Shown piece after piece: positions 46,046 to 51,896 of a stretch of 51,896 nucleotides of DNA. The first letter of the stretch is position 1, and each line of letters opens with the position of its first letter. Under the pieces are notes generated by a model, which had not been told where the DNA came from, made no database searches, and saw only the letters and a program-made list of their open reading frames with translations. Both the position numbers and the translations under genes were made by a program. This stretch comes from Candidatus Hydrogenedentota bacterium (lineage in GTDB: Bacteria > Hydrogenedentota > Hydrogenedentia > Hydrogenedentales > CAILVY01), in NCBI GenBank assembly GCA_029565395.1, contig JAKQOG010000097.1:1-51896 (forward strand). The letters run 5' to 3'.

Positions 46046-46424
46046 GCAAATACGGGAAACGAGGGGGGGGATTAGACTGTAGGAAATTAGTCCGCCTACG
46101 GTGGAGTAGACTGTAGGTTCCGGAGTCCGTCGTCCGGAGGCGCGGAGTCCGGAGTCCGATAGCCTTCATTGTGGGAGACGAGGGTAGCGCCGAAATCTGT
46201 TCGGCGTGGGAATGGTTTGGGAAACGAGGGGGAAGCAAATGCGAAATCCGCCGTCGTCCGGAGGCTGGACTATGGCGCGACAAGCGGGAAATGAGGGGGA
46301 ACCGGACGCCCAATTGGAATTGGGCGTTACTATTGGGGCGAAATCGGGAAACGAGCCCCTTTGGGAAACGAGGGTAGCGCAGTTTAAATAATAATTATAT
46401 TAATAATAATTATTTTACGTTTTA
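46046..46424. repeat. Noncoding region with GGGAAACGAGG short repeats and an AT-rich end
   Basis: About six variants of GGGAAACGAG(GG) occur (near 46056, 46171, 46220, 46285, 46347 and 46365). Two of them continue as GAGGGTAGCGC. Also present are repeated TCCGGAG words and CCCAATT-GGAATTGGG. The last 45 bp are almost pure A and T. No gene is supported. Spacing is irregular, so it is not a CRISPR array; decayed repeat or genome-wide interspersed repeat debris is more likely. Confidence 0.5.
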
Positions 46425-49400
46425 TTATAAACCTGGGCAAAAACCGTCTTCGCTTCCTGAGCAAACATGATACCCACCCGAATTGAAGAATTGGATAATG
46501 CGCAGCAACTCCGAAAGACTGATGTGCCAATCATGCGGATTATAATCGCTGGCATGGGCGCCGCACGACGTATCCCCCGGCCCAGGGGCATACCCGTCTT
46601 CCGTACCCGCCGCACAATGAAATCCACTCGAATTAAAGAATTGAATCACACGAAGAAGTTCCGACAGGCTGATCTGGTTGTCACCATTTTGATCGGCGGT
46701 ATGATGGCCGGTTTCGCCTTCTCCTTCGGCTTGGCCTTCCGGTTCACCCTCTTGTTGTCCTTCAAGAAGTCCTTCCAGTTGTCCTTCTTCTTCTCCTTCG
46801 TTGGAAGTAACAATGGTGTTGAATACCTCATTGGTGTCAATGGCCTCATTCACATCAAAAACAATGGATGCTTTGTTTGTGATACGCGTCCCATTGGGTA
46901 AATCTTGTCTTGGCTTCACGGTAAACACCACATGACCTTCACCACGGCCGGTGCTGTCATTCACGGGCAAAAATCCTGCCAAGGCATCCTCAGGAAGGTT
47001 TCCGGTATCAGGATCCAGCGTTTGGAGCGACCACTGTACCCGCCCGGTGGCATTGTTCACGTTGACAGTCACATCCACCCACCAGGTCTTATCGGCACCT
47101 GCACGATAGTCCGATACAGTTTCCCTCGAGTAGAAATCAGCCGTGTCTGGCGGTATTGGAACACTGTGACTTGTTCCCCATTGGATCTCCGATATGTGAA
47201 ATGTCGACCAGTCCAAATCTGCGTCCAAGTAGTCCGTGACAAATACTTCTTGCGCTGGCGCTGTCGCCGTCGGCTGGTTCTCAAAGTAAACGACATAGGT
47301 TAACTCCTGACCTGGACCTACAAACCGTTCTGTTTGTGGGTCACCCAAACCTGTTGTTCCAACCTTTTCGTTAGGGTCACAGGGAACAATTACTGTTGTC
47401 ATATTTTCCCAAAGTTCTGATAGCTTCCCTAACATGGCATAGTATGGGATCTGCGGCAAAAGTTGAATTGGGTGGAATGCGGGTAGATCACCACCAAAAC
47501 CCGCCCTCAAAACCTGTTGAACATCATCGACACAGTTTGCTAAAAAGAGATCAAAGTCGTACATATCTGCTTTCAATTGGTTGATTTTAGTAATCATTTT
47601 CCCGGCAACCTCATTAGAGACAGAAAACGGGATAGATATAGTTGGCGGGTTATTCAGGTTATTCGCTCGTGATTCTTGTTCAACACATGGAAAATAATAA
47701 GGCCGGTTGTATGGGTCACCCGGGTGTTTTGAAAGATAAACACCATCAACTTCAATTGCAGAGTGTCCAGGAATAGAATCAAGCCAAATGTAGATTGTAA
47801 CATTCTTCTTGAGACCGGTAGGATCCACATAAACTACGGGATTGTTTTCCACATACCTTCGCGAGTTAAAGGAACTATCCCCAAAGATTAATGAATCTTC
47901 AGAGAGAAACTGCCCCAATTGTGGGTCGTAGTATCTGGATCGCATCCAGATAAGCCCATCAGTCTGATTGACAACACCGAATCTTCCAACATATCCAAAT
48001 GGGTTATCCTGAATTTGTTCATCACCACTTAACATGACTCCAAATGGATCGTACATGGCTTCACTAAGAATGCTTCCATCCTCTCTGGTAACCTGTTGTG
48101 TGTTCCCCGTAATGTCATATGCATAGTATAAAGTATTGCCTTCGCCGTTCATTCTAGCTGCCAAACCAAGTCCGTTCAGATTTCGCGCAGTCAATATGTT
48201 GCTAACATTGTACTCTGCAGCAATGTCGGTAAATCCAATAGGATCGTAAACATAGCTAGTTTGAGATCCGTTGTGTGTGGTAGAGATGCGATTACCCAAA
48301 GCATCGTACGTATATTCCCATGTTCCGTTTGTTAAAGAAACAGTTCGAGTTAAGCGATTCTCAATATCGTACTCGAACGTCGTATTCTCTTCGGGGCCCG
48401 TCTTAGAAATCATATTGCCATCATCATCATAACTGTATGAATATTCGCCAACCTGGATGTATTGGTTCAATTGATTCGTCGTATATGTGGTGACTGCACT
48501 GTTGTCTGAAACGGTCTTTCGATTTCCTGTGGCATCATAGACATAGAAAACCACATGGCCATCAGGATAGGTAACGCCTGTGAGTTGCCTCAAGGCATCG
48601 TAGCTGTAGGATATAGTCCCCTCAAGTGTTGTCACTGATGTTAGGTTTCCATCAGAATCGTAAATGTAGTTGAACATAGATTGAATAACACCACCAACCC
48701 CATAATTGACCATGCTTGCGACATGGCTGGCTGCATCGTAAGTGTAGGTGGTGTAAGTGCCGTTGCCCTTGTCCTCGCGGCTGAGCCTGCCCACGGCATC
48801 GTAGGTGTAGTAGATAATCTCCGTTCCATCACCGTCGGTGAGGCGTGACAAACGGCCTTGGGTATCGTACTCGTAATTCAGAACATAGCCATCGTCGCCC
48901 GAGCGGCGGGTCCGTTGGCCGGAATCATTGTATTCAAAGGTGAACCAGTGTCCGGAGGGATACATGACACCGGTCATAAAATCGCGGTCGTCATAGGTGA
49001 ATTCAATGACGCCACTGGCATCGGTCACATCCGTGAGACGGCCTTTTGTATCGTATTCCAGCGTGACTACTTTTCCGTCGGAATATTCTTTCCGGGTGAC
49101 TTGGCCGCGGTCGTTATACTCGAACGTGATACTTCCGCCCCGGCGGTTGGTGTAGATGTGCAGATTGCCATGCGCATCATAGGTGAATTGTTCCGCGCTG
49201 GTATCGGGATAAGTGATATCGTTTAGATTCCCTGAAGCGTCATAGGAGAAATCGGTCAAATTCCCCTTCGGATCCCGCAGCCAATCCAATTGATTGAAGT
49301 CAGTTGTATAGGCCATCGAAACCCGATCGCCGAATGGATTCATCGAATCGATGGGATTGCCCCGATCATCGTAGACGAAGGTATAGGAAGCGCCGCTGGG

Positions 49401-51896
49401 CTGGGTCAACAGCGTAAGGTTCTGCTTCCCATCATATTCCATACGGACCTCGTTGCCGAGGGGATCGCGCGCGGAAAGCAGTTGCCCCTGGGATCCCAAC
49501 TGGAGCGTCGTGGTCTCACTCAGTGCGTTTGTCATCTGGATAACACCGGGTGACGGGTAGGAGAGGGTCACGGGTTCCGCACCACCCGTACCCGATCCGC
49601 CTGCGAGCCGTCCCGCGGTATCGTAAGAGAAGTTCTCCACCGTTCCGTTGGGATAAGTAATAGAACTCAGTGCGTGGAGCGCCGGTCCTGACGTGTCATC
49701 GTAGGTATAAGCCGTGGTCACATTGCCTGGCCCGGTGACGCCGGTCAAGTGTTCGCCGCTTCCGTCATAGGCGTAATGTGTCTGGCTACCGGCACAATCG
49801 GTGACATCGGCGATCTGTCCTTCTCCGTTGTATGAAATCGTCACGCTCTGTCCATTTGAATGCGTTACACTGACAAGCCGTACTCCTAAATAACTCAAGG
49901 TGAGCGAAGCCCCGTTCGGCTCGGAGATGCGTTCCAATAGCCCCGCTGTATTGAAAAACGAAATCAGCCCATTTTGTTCCCTTAGCTCATATCCTGCACC
50001 AACGAGTTGTAAAGTGCCGTGATCGCCGGCCGTTGGCATCCAGGGATCACTAACAAAATTCCGGGTAAACCGGCGGACTGTTAAGCCGGGACCATATACT
50101 AAAGCTGTACTGGAATTTGGAAAAGCAATGGAATATTCGAAGTTATGAGACCAACCCCATCCAAGGGGGCCGAGCTGCAATCGTTGGTCAATCGCGCTTG
50201 AATATGTCCGAACAAACAGTATCGGTAGGACCGGTGCAGGACAGAATGCGTCAAGTTCTGATGCTAGCGTCTGTGCTCCACCTGTATTCCCTGAAGCATT
50301 AGCTATCCATTGTGCGAAGACAGCCTTAACTTCATAAGTGAATTTTTCTGTCTTTGCCATTTCCTCCGCCGTTGCTGTTAATTCATTTAAATATTCAGTC
50401 CACGTGCTCCCTGCTAGATTTGCAAAGTTATTCCAGATGATTTCCCACGCATCATCTGAAATGTTATCTGGTCGCATATCTTCTTCTATTTCAGCCCAGC
50501 TAATGACTGTGTCATCCGCCATCAACTGTTCCAGATTAAATGTGAACACATTCGTTGTTGTCACAAAAAATTGGATGGGTATGCGGTTTCTGGATCCCGG
50601 GGAGAGAATCCCTGGCCTGCCAGTTGGGTTTAGCCCAAGGAGTTGAATGCCATCGTATCTCCAAGACTCCTCAGTTGACAGGCGCATAGGCACATTTTCC
50701 GTATTGGAGATGATGAACAACGGAGCGGGCATGTCTGCATCGCCCGTGTTTTCGTATTCCAGCCACAGCGTATAGCTGCGACTGGGCCTGACTTGCGGGG
50801 GAGCCGAGATACGTGCCTCAAGCCGCGGGCCAACACCCCCCGCAGCTACCTGGAAAACTCCGGGTAGGACCTGGGTACTTTCACCCGCCTTCACGGCCTG
50901 CAAATCATAGAGTCCTGCTGGTGCACCGGCAAGATCAAAAGTAACGTAGGCACGAGAAGCATCGGGGCCAACCGTTACAGTGCCTGTAAGCGTGACAGAT
51001 GGAGCAACCAGATTGAATGTGACGTTTTCGTCCAGTCCTATACCACGGACTTCGCAGGTTACATTACCAGTGTTACCTCCCTGCGCCGGGCTGAGGCCCG
51101 TCAGATGGAAGTCAGCACTGTAGACAGAAAGGGTGATTTCAACCGTTCCTTCAGCAAGCCACGGTGTCTGTACCATTACATAATAGATTCCTGGTCTCGC
51201 GTCGGAAATGGGTATTTCGCGGATATTTCCATCCGATGGAGCAGAGGCCTGGTCATCATAGGCATAGACCGTGGGCATTTCACCGTAAGCCATATACATT
51301 CGAACATCTTCACCGGGCGGATTGGTGCTAAGGGAGATGACAAGATTTTGGCCTGTTTCCGCGGGTACGGCATAGTAGGTTGTCTGGAACGAGTGCAACA
51401 ATGCCGTGTGCGAGGAATCGGGCGGAACTTCCGTGATTGGATACAGTGAGATCGGATCCAGGCCAGAATCCCAGAGCATGATAGAGCCATTCCAGTAGCC
51501 CGTGGCGATAAGACTGCGGTCCGGCGACAAAGCAACGCTTTGCGCGCTGCCTAACATATCTGAACCAAATGTAGTAAGCAGTGCGCCGCTTTGAGCATCG
51601 TACAAACGCACATTGTGCGAGGACCACCAATCGTTCTGCCAAGTCACGATATATAACCCATCCCTTGAAAAAGTGGCCTGGACAGCAGATTCTATGATTA
51701 TTATTGCAGTTTGTGAGCCTGTGTCAACATTCCAAAAACGGATGGTACCATCATCGCTGGCGGTTATCAGCGTGCTTCCATCCGGTGAGAAGGCAACCGT
51801 ATTGACTTTGGCGGTGTGGCCTGTAATGGAACGCACTTGTTCGCCAGTGCTGACGTTCCAGAGGATTGCTGTCTGATCATCAGCACCGGTAGCAAG
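46425..51896 (-). CDS. WD40/RHS-repeat secreted giant with permuted papain-like insert and C-terminal dockerin-like pair, 5' end off window
   Basis: The frame is open to base 51896, so the N-terminus is missing; 1823 residues are in view. In protein order: WD40 repeats (from 51896 to about 51470), a beta-rich region, an RHS core opening near 50260 (ILFVRTYSSAIDQRL) and many YD repeats closed by RYYDPQLGQFLSED and NPVVYVDPTGL (about 47830). A segment with His in GHSAIEV and Cys in NCVDDV follows (about 47760-47420). Then come a conserved extracellular repeat domain (FVGPGQELTYVVYFEN, FDVNEAIDTNEV), a Glu-Gly linker and two EF-hand/dockerin-like units ending at 46425. RHS shells usually encapsulate a C-terminal toxin; here the C-terminus is an anchoring-type module. 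Confidence 0.88.
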   Translation of the reverse strand, partial: LATGADDQTAILWNVSTGEQVRSITGHTAKVNTVAFSPDGSTLITASDDGTIRFWNVDTGSQTAIIIIESAVQATFSRDGLYIVTWQNDWWSSHNVRLYDAQSGALLTTFGSDMLGSAQSVALSPDRSLIATGYWNGSIMLWDSGLDPISLYPITEVPPDSSHTALLHSFQTTYYAVPAETGQNLVISLSTNPPGEDVRMYMAYGEMPTVYAYDDQASAPSDGNIREIPISDARPGIYYVMVQTPWLAEGTVEITLSVYSADFHLTGLSPAQGGNTGNVTCEVRGIGLDENVTFNLVAPSVTLTGTVTVGPDASRAYVTFDLAGAPAGLYDLQAVKAGESTQVLPGVFQVAAGGVGPRLEARISAPPQVRPSRSYTLWLEYENTGDADMPAPLFIISNTENVPMRLSTEESWRYDGIQLLGLNPTGRPGILSPGSRNRIPIQFFVTTTNVFTFNLEQLMADDTVISWAEIEEDMRPDNISDDAWEIIWNNFANLAGSTWTEYLNELTATAEEMAKTEKFTYEVKAVFAQWIANASGNTGGAQTLASELDAFCPAPVLPILFVRTYSSAIDQRLQLGPLGWGWSHNFEYSIAFPNSSTALVYGPGLTVRRFTRNFVSDPWMPTAGDHGTLQLVGAGYELREQNGLISFFNTAGLLERISEPNGASLTLSYLGVRLVSVTHSNGQSVTISYNGEGQIADVTDCAGSQTHYAYDGSGEHLTGVTGPGNVTTAYTYDDTSGPALHALSSITYPNGTVENFSYDTAGRLAGGSGTGGAEPVTLSYPSPGVIQMTNALSETTTLQLGSQGQLLSARDPLGNEVRMEYDGKQNLTLLTQPSGASYTFVYDDRGNPIDSMNPFGDRVSMAYTTDFNQLDWLRDPKGNLTDFSYDASGNLNDITYPDTSAEQFTYDAHGNLHIYTNRRGGSITFEYNDRGQVTRKEYSDGKVVTLEYDTKGRLTDVTDASGVIEFTYDDRDFMTGVMYPSGHWFTFEYNDSGQRTRRSGDDGYVLNYEYDTQGRLSRLTDGDGTEIIYYTYDAVGRLSREDKGNGTYTTYTYDAASHVASMVNYGVGGVIQSMFNYIYDSDGNLTSVTTLEGTISYSYDALRQLTGVTYPDGHVVFYVYDATGNRKTVSDNSAVTTYTTNQLNQYIQVGEYSYSYDDDGNMISKTGPEENTTFEYDIENRLTRTVSLTNGTWEYTYDALGNRISTTHNGSQTSYVYDPIGFTDIAAEYNVSNILTARNLNGLGLAARMNGEGNTLYYAYDITGNTQQVTREDGSILSEAMYDPFGVMLSGDEQIQDNPFGYVGRFGVVNQTDGLIWMRSRYYDPQLGQFLSEDSLIFGDSSFNSRRYVENNPVVYVDPTGLKKNVTIYIWLDSIPGHSAIEVDGVYLSKHPGDPYNRPYYFPCVEQESRANNLNNPPTISIPFSVSNEVAGKMITKINQLKADMYDFDLFLANCVDDVQQVLRAGFGGDLPAFHPIQLLPQIPYYAMLGKLSELWENMTTVIVPCDPNEKVGTTGLGDPQTERFVGPGQELTYVVYFENQPTATAPAQEVFVTDYLDADLDWSTFHISEIQWGTSHSVPIPPDTADFYSRETVSDYRAGADKTWWVDVTVNVNNATGRVQWSLQTLDPDTGNLPEDALAGFLPVNDSTGRGEGHVVFTVKPRQDLPNGTRITNKASIVFDVNEAIDTNEVFNTIVTSNEGEEEGQLEGLLEGQQEGEPEGQAEGEGETGHHTADQNGDNQISLSELLRVIQFFNSSGFHCAAGTEDGYAPGPGDTSCGAHASDYNPHDWHISLSELLRIIQFFNSGGYHVCSGSEDGFCPGL

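Noticed and set aside
46046..46380. Possible CRISPR array
   Set aside because: The repeats are only about 10-18 bp, unequal in spacing and in sequence, and no cas gene is present.

Overview
The window carries bacterial chromosome of moderately high GC content. Four very large secreted proteins share a paired EF-hand/dockerin-like motif, two of them with Glu-Gly low-complexity linkers. Together with the many extracytoplasmic glycoside hydrolases, this points to an uncultured anaerobic or environmental lineage. Candidatus Hydrogenedentota would fit, but that is an inference from style, not a marker-gene assignment.

Layout. (1) 1-6563, minus strand: two secreted carbohydrate-active proteins. 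The first is a GH5-like/LRR/propeller giant that runs off the left edge; the second is a GH144-like (PF10091) glucanase with a C-terminal CBM. (2) 6776-16354, minus strand: a tight six-gene operon encoding, in transcription order, a Clp-D2-like ATPase, a MoxR-like ATPase, a vWA protein, an unknown helical protein, a SEDS (FtsW/RodA) polytopic protein and a radical-SAM/SPASM enzyme. (3) 16821-21059, plus strand: a secreted multi-Ig surface protein, divergent from that operon. (4) 21268-23262: a sigma54 enhancer-binding activator whose sensor is an FHA domain. (5) 23585-31733, plus strand: rhomboid protease, a giant Clp-N/ClpD2/receiver-like/FtsH-M41 fusion, PP2C phosphatase, FHA-Zn-ribbon-Ser/Thr kinase, a Clp-N plus pseudo-ClpD1 protein and a 51-codon small ORF. 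(6) 31829-45827: more ordinary genes, namely class II fructose-bisphosphate aldolase, a lipoprotein, tRNA-Val(CAC), a DUF362/ferredoxin pair, a metallophosphoesterase, a DUF2723 membrane protein, an ECF sigma/anti-sigma pair and a GH2 beta-galactosidase. (7) 45828-46424: a decayed noncoding stretch with an FGE-sulfatase remnant and short repeats. (8) 46425 to the right edge, minus strand: a WD40/RHS giant ending in dockerin-like motifs.

The most interesting region is 6.8-31.7 kb. Three -24/-12 promoters of near-identical sequence drive the minus operon, the surface protein and the protease/kinase operon. An identical 13-bp palindrome lies 102-124 bp from each of them. In the middle sits a sigma54 activator with a phosphothreonine-reading FHA domain, and the induced operon encodes both the Ser/Thr kinase and its PP2C phosphatase. 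The parts read as one phosphorylation-controlled regulon that deploys AAA+ unfoldase/protease machines, a vWA-MoxR module, intramembrane proteolysis, a SEDS polymerase-like protein and a secreted surface adhesin. I do not recognise this combination as a described system. The Clp family is split here into a degenerate D1 protein and a separate D2-FtsH fusion.
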